In this document: in pieces, positions 26,835 through 36,150 of the stretch
Layout of the letters: every line of letters begins with the position of its first letter
Numbering within the stretch: position 1 is the stretch's first letter
From: an uncultured Pelagibacteraceae bacterium
Lineage (GTDB): Bacteria > Pseudomonadota > Alphaproteobacteria > Pelagibacterales > Pelagibacteraceae
NCBI GenBank assembly: GCA_902539145.1
Contig: CACBHX010000004.1
Location: forward strand, 1 to 49,829
Direction: 5' to 3'
DNA: 49,829 bases
The notes under the pieces: model-generated
Database searches by the model: none
Seen by the model: only the letters and a program-made list of their open reading frames with translations
What the model was told of the DNA's origin: nothing
Position numbers and translations under genes: made by a program

Positions 26835-28379
26835 ATGAGTGCAGAAGCGATGAAAGTGTCATCTGTATTAGATACCTCTCATTTAAAGGTTAAATTTCCA
26901 TTTAAGGCTAAATATGGAAACTACATAAATGGAAAATTTGTGGAACCTAAATCAGGCAAATATTTTGATAATGTTAGTCCGATTTCTAATGAGAAAATCT
27001 GTTCAGTTGCGCGTTCAAATGAGCAAGACGTTGAAGCGGCATTAGATGCAGCTCACGCAGCTTTCCCTGAGTGGGGAAAGACAGACATCACTACAAGATC
27101 AAACATCTTGTATAAAATTGCTGATGTTTTAGAAAAAAATCTAAACTTATTAGCTGTAGCTGAATGTTTAGATAATGGAAAACCTATCAGAGAATGTATG
27201 GCAGCAGATTTACCTTTGGTTATTGATCATTGGAGATATTTTGCTGGGGTAATTAGAGCGGAAGAAGGATCTATCGCTGAAATTGCTAATAACCAATATT
27301 CATACAATTTTCATGAACCATTAGGAGTAGTTGGTCAGATAGTTCCATGGAATTTCCCATTATTAATGGCAACATGGAAGTTAGCACCAGCACTTGCTGC
27401 AGGAAACTGTTCAGTTTTAAAACCAGCTGAGCAAACTCCAGCATCAATTATGGTAATGATGGAACTAATTGGAGATTTATTGCCTCCAGGAGTAGTTAAC
27501 ATTGTTAGTGGTTTTGGATTAGAAGCAGGTAAACCTTTAGCGTCTTCTAAAAGAGTTGCTAAAGTTGCATTTACTGGTGAAACAACAACTGGAAGATTGA
27601 TTATGCAGTATGCTGCACAAAACATCATTCCAATTACTTTGGAGCTTGGAGGAAAATCTCCGAATATTTTCTTTGAGGATGTTATGGAAAAAGATGATGA
27701 CTTCTTTGATAAATGTATCGAAGGTTTTGTCATGTTCAATCTTAACCAAGGTGAAGTTTGTACTTGTCCAAGTAGAGCTTTAATACAAGAGTCGATCTAT
27801 GATAAATTCATGGAAAGAGCTATTGCTAGAACTAAAGCTGTTGTTCAAGATAATCCTTTAAAAATGGAAACAATGATTGGAGCTCAAGCATCAGTAGAGC
27901 AAATGGAGAAGATAAAATCTTATCTAGAGCTTGGTAAAAAAGAAGGTGCTAAAGTTCTGACCGGTGGTAGCGTTGCTAAGTTAAATAGTGGATTGGAAAA
28001 AGGAAACTACATCCAACCTACTGTTTTTGAGGCAAAAAACGATATGCGTATATCACAAGAGGAAATCTTTGGACCCGTTGTATCTGTGATTAAATTTAAA
28101 GATGAAGCAGAAGCATTAAAAATTGCTAATGATACTCTTTATGGTTTAGGTGCAGCTGTATGGACTAGAAATGGAAATATAGCTCACAGAATGGGAAGAG
28201 CGATACAAGCAGGGATAGTATGGACTAATTGCTATCATGCTTATCCTGCTCACTCTCCATTTGGTGGTTACAAACAATCTGGAGTTGGAAGAGAAACTCA
28301 CAAAATGATGCTTAATCATTACAGACAGAATAAGAACTTACATGTTTCTTATGCTGAGAAAAAATTAGGCTTCTTTTAA
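26835..28379 (+). CDS. NAD-dependent (acet)aldehyde dehydrogenase, ExaC-like
   Basis: Oxidises aldehydes to acids with NAD; the closest family is acetaldehyde dehydrogenase II (ExaC/AcoD type), by the paired DUF779 gene downstream and by stretches such as [42 protein letters not shown] with the general-base Glu, [15 protein letters not shown] with the catalytic Cys, [13 protein letters not shown] and [15 protein letters not shown]. 514 residues from the inner ATG, a typical length; the frame is open for 58 more lysine-rich codons upstream. An inverted repeat similar to the aceA-region motif precedes it. Confidence 0.92.
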   Translation: MSAEAMKVSSVLDTSHLKVKFPFKAKYGNYINGKFVEPKSGKYFDNVSPISNEKICSVARSNEQDVEAALDAAHAAFPEWGKTDITTRSNILYKIADVLEKNLNLLAVAECLDNGKPIRECMAADLPLVIDHWRYFAGVIRAEEGSIAEIANNQYSYNFHEPLGVVGQIVPWNFPLLMATWKLAPALAAGNCSVLKPAEQTPASIMVMMELIGDLLPPGVVNIVSGFGLEAGKPLASSKRVAKVAFTGETTTGRLIMQYAAQNIIPITLELGGKSPNIFFEDVMEKDDDFFDKCIEGFVMFNLNQGEVCTCPSRALIQESIYDKFMERAIARTKAVVQDNPLKMETMIGAQASVEQMEKIKSYLELGKKEGAKVLTGGSVAKLNSGLEKGNYIQPTVFEAKNDMRISQEEIFGPVVSVIKFKDEAEALKIANDTLYGLGAAVWTRNGNIAHRMGRAIQAGIVWTNCYHAYPAHSPFGGYKQSGVGRETHKMMLNHYRQNKNLHVSYAEKKLGFF

Positions 28380-28393
28380 ACAAATAATATATA

Positions 28394-28422
28394 CTGGCCC
28401 ATGATTCGATATCATGGGCCAG
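28394..28422. terminator. 12-bp perfect hairpin between dehydrogenase and DUF779 genes
   Basis: CTGGCCCATGAT and ATCATGGGCCAG are exact reverse complements around a 5-base loop (TCGAT). The stem is GC-rich for this genome and sits 14 bases after the dehydrogenase stop. No T-tract follows on the plus strand (it is A-rich), so it is not a classical terminator; it may stabilise the upstream mRNA end or attenuate into DUF779. An ATG at 28414 is buried in the right arm. Confidence 0.65.
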
Positions 28423-28431
28423 AGAAAAAAT

Positions 28432-28785
28432 ATGAAAGTATCTGCAACACGTTCGGCTTTAAGCTTATTATCTGAATTAAAAGAAAAGTATGGTGAAAAA
28501 TTGATGTTTCACCAATCCGGAGGATGTTGTGACGGAAGTGCGCCTATGTGCTTTCAGGAAGGTGAATTTCCTCTAGGTGATAATGATATAAAATTAGGTG
28601 AAATTGGAGGTGTTCCGTTTTACATGAATGGAGACCAATATGAAAAATGGAAACACACTGATTTAACAATAGATGCAGTAAAAGGTATTGGTGGAATGTT
28701 TTCATTGGATAATGGCACTGGAAGAAGATTTTTAACAAAATCTGAAATTTGTCTTGTTGTCGATAATGATAATCCAAATCATTAA
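28432..28785 (+). CDS. DUF779 protein associated with acetaldehyde dehydrogenase
   Basis: A 117-residue DUF779 protein. The hallmark is LMFHQSGGCCDGSAPMC, followed by GEFPLGDNDIKLGEIGGVPFYM and GIGGMFSLDNGTGRRF. The paired Cys and the third Cys could bind a metal. DUF779 genes typically follow ExaC-type aldehyde dehydrogenase genes, as here; the function is unknown. The ATG at 28432 is chosen because the family starts close to this point and the upstream in-frame ATG (28414) lies within a hairpin stem. Confidence 0.88.
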   Translation: MKVSATRSALSLLSELKEKYGEKLMFHQSGGCCDGSAPMCFQEGEFPLGDNDIKLGEIGGVPFYMNGDQYEKWKHTDLTIDAVKGIGGMFSLDNGTGRRFLTKSEICLVVDNDNPNH

Positions 28786-28806
28786 ATAATCTCAAAATTT
28801 TTTAAT

Positions 28807-29277
28807 ATGTCTATTTATCTTAGTTCCCAAAAAATAATTAAAGAATGGATTGATTATAATAATCACATGAATGTTTCTTACTACCTTTTAATTTTTGATA
28901 AATATGGTGCAGATACGTTAAATAATATCTTCAAAATGGGAGAACATTCAGCAAAAACAACAGGTAAAAGCACTATGATTGTTGAGTCAAATATTACTTA
29001 TAATCAAGAATTAAAGGTTAATGATGAAGTAGATATTAATTTGATTTATTTCGATCATGATAAAAAAAGACTTCAATATAAAATGGAAATGATCCATAAA
29101 GAAAAAAAATACCTAGCATCGACCATTGAAATATTAGCTTTATACGTTGATCTTAATTCTAGAAAAGTTTCCGAGTTTGAAAATGAAAAGGTAGAAATTA
29201 TGGATGATTACATAAAGAAATATTCTTCAAGTTTTAAGAATGATAATTTAAAGTTTTCGTCAAAACTAAAAAAGTAA
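28807..29277 (+). CDS. hotdog-fold thioesterase (4HBT type)
   Basis: A 156-residue hotdog-fold protein. The active-site helix region reads EWIDYNNHMNVSYYLLIFDK, matching the 4-hydroxybenzoyl-CoA thioesterase pattern (D-x-x-x-H-M-N), followed by NITYNQELKVNDEVDI and LASTIEILALYVDL. Expected to hydrolyse an acyl-CoA in the cytoplasm; similar proteins occur with carnitine or betaine metabolism, but nothing nearby shows the substrate. A strong hairpin terminator follows. Confidence 0.8.
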   Translation: MSIYLSSQKIIKEWIDYNNHMNVSYYLLIFDKYGADTLNNIFKMGEHSAKTTGKSTMIVESNITYNQELKVNDEVDINLIYFDHDKKRLQYKMEMIHKEKKYLASTIEILALYVDLNSRKVSEFENEKVEIMDDYIKKYSSSFKNDNLKFSSKLKK

Positions 29278-29279
29278 TT

Positions 29280-29314
29280 ATTATAACTTCCAGTCCGCCA
29301 CTGGAAGTTATAAT
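29280..29314. terminator. 15-bp bidirectional hairpin terminator
   Basis: ATTATAACTTCCAGT and ACTGGAAGTTATAAT are perfect reverse complements around CCGCC. It lies between the convergent thioesterase and GYD genes, 2 bases after one stop and 5 before the other, so it can end transcription from both sides. Confidence 0.85.
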
Positions 29315-29319
29315 CTAAA

Positions 29320-29637
29320 TTACTGACCAGGTGCTTTATATACTATTTTACTTGCTTTTGATGTAGCTTTAGTAAAATCAATAGCCTCTAGCATTGTTAA
29401 ATTTTTAACTGCACCAGAACCCTCAACAACTAATTTAATTGCTGCAAAGTCATCGAAACTTGGCATTTCTGCTACAACAACAAAATCAAATGAACCTCTT
29501 ACAATATCCATGCTATGCATAGTTCCGCCCATTGCTTTTGTTAATTGTTCCACTACAGCTTTTCTGTCGCTAGTTGGATCTTTTAAAAATCCTTGAAAAG
29601 CTTTTTCAGTGTAGTTTCCCATTATATATGCCTTCAT
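29320..29637 (-). CDS. GYD-domain protein
   Basis: A 105-residue small alpha/beta protein of the GYD family (PF08734-like). The characteristic pattern is visible as MGNYTEKAFQGFLKDP, then GGTMHSMDIVRGSFDFVVVAEMPS with SFD in the position of the GYD motif, then IKLVVEGSGAVKNLTMLEAI. Function unknown. A Shine-Dalgarno (AAAGGGG) precedes the start on the minus strand. It lies 69 bases downstream of the ABC ATPase gene on the same strand and may be transcribed with it. Confidence 0.8.
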   Translation of the reverse strand: MKAYIMGNYTEKAFQGFLKDPTSDRKAVVEQLTKAMGGTMHSMDIVRGSFDFVVVAEMPSFDDFAAIKLVVEGSGAVKNLTMLEAIDFTKATSKASKIVYKAPGQ

Positions 29638-29706
29638 ATGTTACCCCTTTCTTTATTTTAAAAAATATTACAGCAAAATTTATGTATGTAGAAGTGGTAT
29701 ATTTGT

Positions 29707-30501
29707 CTAATTATTTTCTATTCGGTCCATTTCTTTAAGTTCGACTTCTAACTTATCTAATTCCTCACCACCTGCCATCATGCTTAAAAGTTTTTCTCTA
29801 GAAATATCTTTTTTTTGAAATGTTCCCATACTTTTTCCTCGATTTAAAACTGTAAAACTATTTCCAACAGGATAAGCATGATGAACGTTGTGTGTTATTA
29901 AAATTACAGCTAAACCTTGCGATGCTGCTTTAACAATATATTTCAGGACCATTGAAGCTTGATGCACACCTAATGCTGACGTTGGTTCATCTAATACTAA
30001 AACTTTTGCTCCAAAATAAATTGCTCTAGAAATAGCGAGACATTGTCTTTCACCTCCAGACATCGTACCGACAGCTTGTGATGGGTCTCTCACATCGATA
30101 CCTATTTGTCCCATTCTTTCTGCAGCTATAGTGTTTGCTTTTTCAATATCAAAAGTTCTGAAAAAAGGTAAACCTTTTTGTGGCTCTCTACCCATAAAAA
30201 AATTTCTAGTAACACTCATAAGGGAAACTAATGCTAAATCTTGATAAACAGTACCTATCCCAATATCTAAAGCATCTCGTGGTGAGTCAAAAACTATTTT
30301 TTGATCCTCAAAAATAATTTCACCTTCATCAGGTTTATGAACGCCTGCTAAAGTTTTTATCAAAGTAGATTTTCCAGCTCCATTGTCACCAAGCAAGCAC
30401 ATTATTTCGCCTTTTTTAAGTTTCATAGTGACATCTTTCAAAGCAATCACTTTACCAAAAAATTTACTTATATTATTGAATTGAACTAAATATTCAGACA
30501 T
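29707..30501 (-). CDS. sugar ABC transporter ATP-binding protein (FrcA-like)
   Basis: A 264-residue single-domain ATPase of the carbohydrate-uptake type 2 group. Walker [13 protein letters not shown], signature [15 protein letters not shown], Walker [14 protein letters not shown]-loop [12 protein letters not shown]. The single ATPase domain resembles FrcA of rhizobial fructose transport rather than the double-domain RbsA. The ATG (30501) shares a base with the permease stop (TGATG); a GTG one codon earlier is less likely. Works with the permease and binding protein upstream. Confidence 0.93.
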   Translation of the reverse strand: MSEYLVQFNNISKFFGKVIALKDVTMKLKKGEIMCLLGDNGAGKSTLIKTLAGVHKPDEGEIIFEDQKIVFDSPRDALDIGIGTVYQDLALVSLMSVTRNFFMGREPQKGLPFFRTFDIEKANTIAAERMGQIGIDVRDPSQAVGTMSGGERQCLAISRAIYFGAKVLVLDEPTSALGVHQASMVLKYIVKAASQGLAVILITHNVHHAYPVGNSFTVLNRGKSMGTFQKKDISREKLLSMMAGGEELDKLEVELKEMDRIENN

Positions 30502-31628
30502 CACTTAGTCTCCGTAACTTTTTTTCTAATATAATTATTGAATACTACTGCAATTAACATCATTGCACCTAAAAAAACCTTAAACCAATCAGTATCCACA
30601 TCTGTATAAAAAATTCCCATTGATACAGTGCCAAAAATAATAGCACCCAATGCTGCTCCGATGGCAGAGCCATAACCTCCAGTCAAAAGACAACCGCCAA
30701 CCACGGCAGCTGCTATTGCTTCCAATTCTTTTAAAGTTCCTCTCATAGTATCTGCAGAACCTGCATCTAAAACTTGAATACAAGCAAATATTGTCGATGC
30801 CACAGCTGTTCCAATAAATAGACTTATTTTTACTCTTCCAACAGGCACACCAACATTTGTAGCACCAACTTTATCTCCGCCTGATGCAAATATCCAATTT
30901 CCATATCTAGTTTTCATAAGTATCCAAGTCGCAAATAATGTAAGAGCAATAAACCATATTACTGATGGTGGAATACCTGTAGCTAATGGTGTACCGTCAG
31001 TTCTCAGTGCAATTAATTTCATCGATCCTAGCCATGTGAATAACCATTGAAAAGTATCTGTTGCAAACAACCAAGCGATTGGATCATCCTCTATTAAAAC
31101 TCTTAATCCTGGTACTTGAGTTCTTCCTGTAATTAATCTCGTAATAGCCAAAGTTGCCCCTCTTAAAATGAACAACATTGCAAGAGTTACTATGAAGGAT
31201 GGAAGACCAGTTTTTACTACCATAATACCGTTGAAATAACCAATTAGTACTGCCATAGCAAAAGCAAAAATAATACTCGTCCATAAAGGCCAGCCCCAAT
31301 AAATTGCAGGTATAGCGATACAGATTCCTGCAAAACCAATCATTGATCCAATTGATAAATCAAACTCTCCACCGATCATTAACATTGCAGCAGCAATAGC
31401 AATAATTCCTAAATTAGCCGAAACATCTAAAAAATTTAATGTTCCATAAGCGCTAAACATTCCAGTGTCACCAGCAACTATTCCAAAAAAAATAAAAACT
31501 AAAATTGAGCCACCCAAAGCACCAAGCTCTGGTCTGTTTAATAAAACTCTAAAAGGTGAAATTTTTTTAAGTCTTTCATCTTGTCCACTATCTTTTTTAG
31601 ATTGAATGCTCTCTGATTTTACAGACAT
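30501..31628 (-). CDS. sugar ABC transporter permease (FrcC/RbsC-like)
   Basis: A 375-residue inner-membrane permease of the ribose/fructose family (BPD_transp_2 type) with about ten hydrophobic segments after a charged cytoplasmic N-terminus of about 40 residues. Marker stretches: [56 protein letters not shown] and [22 protein letters not shown], the loop that contacts the ATPase. Overlaps the ATPase gene; a terminator hairpin lies between it and the binding-protein gene. Confidence 0.94.
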   Translation of the reverse strand: MSVKSESIQSKKDSGQDERLKKISPFRVLLNRPELGALGGSILVFIFFGIVAGDTGMFSAYGTLNFLDVSANLGIIAIAAAMLMIGGEFDLSIGSMIGFAGICIAIPAIYWGWPLWTSIIFAFAMAVLIGYFNGIMVVKTGLPSFIVTLAMLFILRGATLAITRLITGRTQVPGLRVLIEDDPIAWLFATDTFQWLFTWLGSMKLIALRTDGTPLATGIPPSVIWFIALTLFATWILMKTRYGNWIFASGGDKVGATNVGVPVGRVKISLFIGTAVASTIFACIQVLDAGSADTMRGTLKELEAIAAAVVGGCLLTGGYGSAIGAALGAIIFGTVSMGIFYTDVDTDWFKVFLGAMMLIAVVFNNYIRKKVTETK

Positions 31629-31659
31629 ATAAAAATTATAATTTAAAGATGATTAAAAA

Positions 31660-31689
31660 AAAGGCCTGACTAATGTTAGTCAGGCCTTT
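31660..31689 (-). terminator. intrinsic terminator/attenuator between binding protein and permease
   Basis: AAAGGCCTGACTAA and TTAGTCAGGCCTTT form a perfect stem; read on the minus strand the GGCC arm is followed by TTTTTTTTAATC, a classical intrinsic terminator. It sits 11 bases after the binding-protein stop and 31 bases before the permease start, so it likely keeps binding-protein mRNA in excess over the permease and ATPase. Confidence 0.88.
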
Positions 31690-31700
31690 AATTCATATTT

Positions 31701-32624
31701 TTATCTATAACCTTGAGCTGCCCATTTAATTACTTTAGACGCATTGTCAGGAGTAACAAACCCAGGTCCAGTCATTACTACACCTGCTGGCATTGTTCCC
31801 CATCTCATATATTGTCCAAAGATAGCTATTGGTAAATATCCTTGTAGATATTGCTGTTGGTCAATTAAAAACTCTACTTTTCCTGCAGCAGCAGCTTTTA
31901 ACATATTTGGAGACATATCAAATGTTCCTAATCTTACAGAGCCAACTTTTCCAGCAGACTCAAGTGCTTTCAAAGCTGCTTCACCAGATAATCCAGCACC
32001 TAAAGTTAGAATAGTGTCATAGCCACCACCTAATTTTGCAGCAACAGCTTTTTGAATTTCCGTTGGGTCATTTGAAGTACCTAAAATATCAACAGATCCA
32101 CCAAAACCTTTTTTGAAACCAGCACATCTTCTATCAAGTGCAACGTTTCCTACCTCATGGTTAACACATAATGCTTTTTTTCCACCAGCGGCTTTCATTT
32201 TTTGTCCACCACCTACACCTGCTTCAAACTCAGTTTGTCCAACGTGTGCACTAATTCCTAAAGATGCATAATCATCAGATCCAGAGTTCATTGATATTAC
32301 AGGAATACCAGCAGCAATCGCAGCTTTAACTGATTTTCCTAAAGCAGCAGCATCTGGTAATGTTATCACAATACCTTTCGGTTTTTGTGATACAGCATTA
32401 TCAATTAATTTTGCCATTTCTACCATGTCAAAAGTAGCTGGTGCTGTGTATTTGCAAGACACTCCCATGTCTTTACATCCAGCATCAACTCCATTTTTAG
32501 CAACTGACCAGAAAGGATCGTTTGCTTGACCATGAGAAACAACAATTATATCTACAGCTAAAGCAGATACAGACATCATTGCCCATGCAGCTAAAGCCAA
32601 TATAAAGTTTTTTATTGTTTTCAT
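31701..32624 (-). CDS. sugar/polyol ABC transporter substrate-binding protein
   Basis: A 307-residue periplasmic binding protein with a cleavable signal peptide (MKTIKNFILALAAWAMMSVSALA). The body is a Peripla_BP_4 fold: VSHGQANDPFWSVAKNGVDAG, VITLPDAAALGKSVKAAIAAGIPVISMNSG, GQKMKAAGGKKALCVNHE, CAGFKKGFGG and AGKVEFLIDQQQYLQGYLP. A strong Shine-Dalgarno (AAAGGGG) precedes the ATG. Relatives bind fructose, ribose or inositol; the adjacent iolG, iolE and iolD favour an inositol-like ligand, by inference only. Confidence 0.9.
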   Translation of the reverse strand: MKTIKNFILALAAWAMMSVSALAVDIIVVSHGQANDPFWSVAKNGVDAGCKDMGVSCKYTAPATFDMVEMAKLIDNAVSQKPKGIVITLPDAAALGKSVKAAIAAGIPVISMNSGSDDYASLGISAHVGQTEFEAGVGGGQKMKAAGGKKALCVNHEVGNVALDRRCAGFKKGFGGSVDILGTSNDPTEIQKAVAAKLGGGYDTILTLGAGLSGEAALKALESAGKVGSVRLGTFDMSPNMLKAAAAGKVEFLIDQQQYLQGYLPIAIFGQYMRWGTMPAGVVMTGPGFVTPDNASKVIKWAAQGYR

Positions 32625-32726
32625 TATTCCCCTTTCAATTAAAATTAACTTTTAAAAGTAAAATCTAATCAAAATATTATTTAGTTGTAAAGCAGACAGG
32701 TTGTATTCTACTAAGGGTTGATTCAA

Positions 32727-33728
32727 TTAAAGATTAAGTTTTTCAAACTTTTTTGATCTTAAAGATTTTTGAGCTGCATTTGCAATTATCAGAGCTTTTC
32801 TTCCTTCTTCAAATCCTGCAAGAGGTTGGGTTTTATTTCTTATAAATTTTGCAAAATCCTTTAGTTGATTTTTATAAGCATCTTTATACCTCTCAATAAA
32901 AAAATTAAGCAAAGGAGATTTACTTGATGTTGATTGTGCAGAATATAAAGATGTTTCGATTTGTCTTTTATTTTCTGAAATCAACATACCTTTTGATCCA
33001 AATAATTCTATTCTTTGATCATAACCGAAACTACAATGTCTAGAATTAGTTATTATACACTGAACACCAGCTTTAGATTTAATTATAGTAGATGCTAGTT
33101 CAAAATCTTTTATTTTATCAAATCTTTTATCAGATATATTGCTACCAGAAGCTATTATTTTTGCTGGCTCATCCTTACCAAGGTAGAATCTAACAAGATC
33201 AAAATCATGGATCATCATATCTCTAAAAATACCACCAGATTCTTTTAAATATTTCATAGTTGGTGGTGCAGGATCACGACTAGTGATAATAATTTTTTCT
33301 AATTTACCTATTTTTCCACTTAGTAATTGTTTTCTTAAATTATTGTGTGTTGGATCATATCGTCTATTAAAACCTAATTGTATTTTTGGATTTAATTTAA
33401 AAATTTTTTTTTTACAAGAATCAATTTTTTTAATACTTAAATCTAGTGGTTTTTCACAAAAAATAATTTTTTTATTTTTTACGCCATCTAGAATAAATTT
33501 GATATGTGTCGATGTTGTTGAGGCAATAAAAATAGCTTTTATATCTTTATCTTTATAAGCCTCAGATGGATTGTTTATAGCTTTTGTTTTTAATATTTTT
33601 GAATATTTTTTAGATAATTTTTGTTCAATATCATAAATATATTTAAGACTAAAATCTTTACTACGCATCAAATTTTTTCCATGCATAATACCAATTCTGC
33701 CAAGTCCAAATAAAGCTATATCAATCAT
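32727..33728 (-). CDS. iolG: myo-inositol 2-dehydrogenase-like Gfo/Idh protein
   Basis: NAD-dependent oxidation of myo-inositol to 2-keto-myo-inositol. 333 residues. Rossmann start ALFGLGRIGIMHGKNL, the EKPLDLSIKK motif with the catalytic Lys, QLGFNRRYDPTHNNLR, TSRDPAPP, and GGIFRDMMIHDFDLVRFYLG with the catalytic Asp/His; these match IolG closely. It stands first in an operon with the ABC importer on the minus strand, and 44 bases divergent from iolE, which makes the next step. Confidence 0.87.
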   Translation of the reverse strand: MIDIALFGLGRIGIMHGKNLMRSKDFSLKYIYDIEQKLSKKYSKILKTKAINNPSEAYKDKDIKAIFIASTTSTHIKFILDGVKNKKIIFCEKPLDLSIKKIDSCKKKIFKLNPKIQLGFNRRYDPTHNNLRKQLLSGKIGKLEKIIITSRDPAPPTMKYLKESGGIFRDMMIHDFDLVRFYLGKDEPAKIIASGSNISDKRFDKIKDFELASTIIKSKAGVQCIITNSRHCSFGYDQRIELFGSKGMLISENKRQIETSLYSAQSTSSKSPLLNFFIERYKDAYKNQLKDFAKFIRNKTQPLAGFEEGRKALIIANAAQKSLRSKKFEKLNL

Positions 33729-33772
33729 TCAAAATTTGTATTAAAGTAATAACTTAACTAAAAAAATTTCTT

Positions 33773-34675
33773 ATGTCAGTAAAATTAGGAGTTGCGCCCA
33801 TTGCATGGAGTAATGATGACATGCCTGAGTTAGGTGGTGATACAACATTAGAGCAATGTTTAAAAGAAGCCAATGAAGCAGGATATATAGGCATAGAGTC
33901 TGGTGGAAAATTTCCCAAGAAATCTTCTGAATTAATTCCAAAATTAGATCAATTTAATCTTAAACTTTGCTCAGGATGGTATGGCGCCAATCTAAGAAAA
34001 AATTCTGTTGAGGAAGAAAAAAAATCTATTCAAGAACAACTAGATTTATTTAAAGATTGTGATGCACCTTGTATAGTTTTTGCGGAAGTTTCTGGTTCTA
34101 TACAAGGAGATCCTAATAGAAAATTATCAACTCGGCCTCAAATGGAAAAGGATGAATGGCAGAAGTTTTGTGAAAAAATTTCTGAATTAGGAAAATATTT
34201 AGAGGATGAAGGAATGCCTTTGGCATATCACCATCATATGGGAACAATAATTGAAACTCAAAAAGATACTGAAAGACTTATTGAAAATACCCATGAAAGT
34301 GTAAAATTAACATTAGATACAGGACATATGTTATTTGCAAAAGGGGACTCAAAATCCATATTACAAAATTATCATGAGAGAATTTTGCACGTCCATTGCA
34401 AAGATATAAGAAAACAAGTTCTTGAAAAATCTTTAAAAGAGGATTTAAGTTTTAGAGGTGCTTTTTTAGAGGGTGCGTTTACAGTACCAGGAGATGGTTG
34501 TATTGATTATCAACCTTTATTTAATTTGTTAAAAAATAATAATTACTCAGGATGGTTAGTAGTTGAGGCAGAGCAGGATCCGGCAAAAGCAAATCCGTTA
34601 GAGTATGCAAAAATTGGTTATAATTATCTTACAGATACATTAAAAAAATCTGAAATTGAAATTTATAAAAATTGA
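33773..34675 (+). CDS. iolE: inosose dehydratase
   Basis: Dehydrates 2-keto-myo-inositol to the diketone, the second inositol catabolic step. 300 residues, TIM-barrel AP_endonuc_2 fold. Start VKLGVAPIAWSNDDMPELGG, ESGGKFPK, MPLAYHHHMGTIIET, LTLDTGHMLFAKGD, ILHVHCKDIR and the C-terminal VVEAEQDPAKANP; the His/Asp/Glu metal ligands of the family are present. Its stop abuts the stop of the convergent operon (34675/34676) with no spacer. Confidence 0.92.
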   Translation: MSVKLGVAPIAWSNDDMPELGGDTTLEQCLKEANEAGYIGIESGGKFPKKSSELIPKLDQFNLKLCSGWYGANLRKNSVEEEKKSIQEQLDLFKDCDAPCIVFAEVSGSIQGDPNRKLSTRPQMEKDEWQKFCEKISELGKYLEDEGMPLAYHHHMGTIIETQKDTERLIENTHESVKLTLDTGHMLFAKGDSKSILQNYHERILHVHCKDIRKQVLEKSLKEDLSFRGAFLEGAFTVPGDGCIDYQPLFNLLKNNNYSGWLVVEAEQDPAKANPLEYAKIGYNYLTDTLKKSEIEIYKN

Positions 34676-35176
34676 TTATCTATAGAGTGAAGTTAGTTCA
34701 TTATTTCCAGCAGCAACACATGGAGATTTAAAACAAGTACCCACAACCCATTCAGACCCAGGATCAGGTAAAAAATTTGATGACATCACAAATATAACAC
34801 CCATCTCAACTGATTGCCCCGCTTTACCTTCTGCTTTAATTCTAGGATCAGGATCAGTTTTTACTTTAGTATCCTCTGAAAAAGGATTCTCTATATTAAG
34901 ATTTTTGTTTATATAATTCACGACTTTGGATGAAGACCATTCGCCATTACAGGGATCACCCCAAACAGTCATTTTATCTTCATCATTATTCCCGCAATTA
35001 TTTATTTCTCCATTGATAAAATCGACTACTTTCTTATGATTTTCTTTAACTAAGTTAGCTTTTGCTTCAACTGCGGGTCTTGTACTTGCAGTCCAGATCA
35101 ACATACCAACCACATATACCAACGATAACAACACTAATGCTTCTAATAGTCCAAAATTTTTGAAATTTATTCGCAT
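34676..35176 (-). CDS. pilin-like membrane-anchored protein of unknown function
   Basis: A 166-residue protein not matched to a named family. It has a short basic start (MRINFKN), then a 20-residue hydrophobic segment beginning FGLLEALVLLSLVYVVGML, with a Glu at the fifth position after the Phe, as in type IV pilins and pseudopilins. A soluble domain follows with four Cys (INNCGNN, GDPCNGEW, GTCFKSPC), which could form two disulfides. The residue before the Phe is Asn instead of the usual Gly, so processing by prepilin peptidase is uncertain. It is the last gene of a catabolic operon and starts 2 bases after the dehydrogenase stop. Confidence 0.6.
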   Translation of the reverse strand: MRINFKNFGLLEALVLLSLVYVVGMLIWTASTRPAVEAKANLVKENHKKVVDFINGEINNCGNNDEDKMTVWGDPCNGEWSSSKVVNYINKNLNIENPFSEDTKVKTDPDPRIKAEGKAGQSVEMGVIFVMSSNFLPDPGSEWVVGTCFKSPCVAAGNNELTSLYR

Positions 35177-35178
35177 AA

Positions 35179-36144
35179 TTAAGATTTAATAATTTTTGAT
35201 TTGTCTAATTTTTTTTCAAAAAAATCAATTATATTTTGTATTGTTTCTTTTCCCATTCTTATCATGCATTCCTCAGTAAATGCAGCGGTGTGAGGACTTA
35301 AAAAAACTTTATTGTTTTTTAGCAAAGGATTATCCTCTTTAGGTGGTTCTGTTTCAAAAACATCTAAACCTGCACCAAATATGAGACTTTCATTTAATGC
35401 TTTATCTAAGTCATTCTCATTAATCATCCCACCTCTTGCAGCATTAATAATTATACAATTTTTCCTCATTGTTTTAAGTAAGTCATAATTAATAATATTT
35501 TTCGTTTTTTCATTAAGAGGCATATGTAAAGAAATGGCATCCATAGATTTTACTGCTTCTGTAAGATCTTCAATTTTTTTTCCACCCAATTCCTCAATAA
35601 TATCTTTTGAAACAAATGGATCATAAACAAAAACATTCATTTCAAATCCTTTACATCTTCTTATTAAAGATTGACCTATTCTTCCAAATCCAGCAATTAA
35701 AATATTTTTTTTCCAAAGTTCAATTGTTTTTGGAAGTTTGTTTCTGTTAGAAAAATTTCCTGATTTAACAGCCTCATCATACATGTTTTTTCTCTTCGAT
35801 ATATTGAGCAACATAAACATAACATGTTCTGCCACCGCAACAGCATTTGATGTAGCCGTAATTGCCAAGGTGATATTTTTTTCTTTAGAAGACTTGAGGT
35901 CAATATTGTCGTACCCAACGCCGTGGCGAGATATAATTTTAAGTTTTTTTGATATATTGATTAATTCGCTAGATAAATTTGCTGTTCTAATTGATAGACC
36001 ATCACACTCCAAAATTTTTTGTTTAATATCTTTGTTATCTATATTTTCAATAATCTCATAATCATAATTTGGGTTATTCTTTATGAGATCTATCCCCGCG
36101 TTATGAATAGGTTGAATTATCAAAATTTTTTTTTTATCCGACAC
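35179..36144 (-). CDS. D-2-hydroxyacid dehydrogenase
   Basis: NAD-dependent D-isomer-specific 2-hydroxyacid dehydrogenase, 321 residues. NAD-binding ILIAGFGRIGQSLIRRC, then the catalytic Arg in NAARGGMINENDL, Glu in DVFETEPPKE and His in LSPHTAAFTEE. It resembles phosphoglycerate or hydroxypyruvate dehydrogenases without a C-terminal ACT domain. It sits in an operon with an HpcH/HpaI aldolase and an aldehyde dehydrogenase, so a role in handling sugar-acid breakdown products is likely; the substrate is not known. Confidence 0.9.
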   Translation of the reverse strand: MSDKKKILIIQPIHNAGIDLIKNNPNYDYEIIENIDNKDIKQKILECDGLSIRTANLSSELINISKKLKIISRHGVGYDNIDLKSSKEKNITLAITATSNAVAVAEHVMFMLLNISKRKNMYDEAVKSGNFSNRNKLPKTIELWKKNILIAGFGRIGQSLIRRCKGFEMNVFVYDPFVSKDIIEELGGKKIEDLTEAVKSMDAISLHMPLNEKTKNIINYDLLKTMRKNCIIINAARGGMINENDLDKALNESLIFGAGLDVFETEPPKEDNPLLKNNKVFLSPHTAAFTEECMIRMGKETIQNIIDFFEKKLDKSKIIKS

Positions 36145-36150
36145 TTGAAT

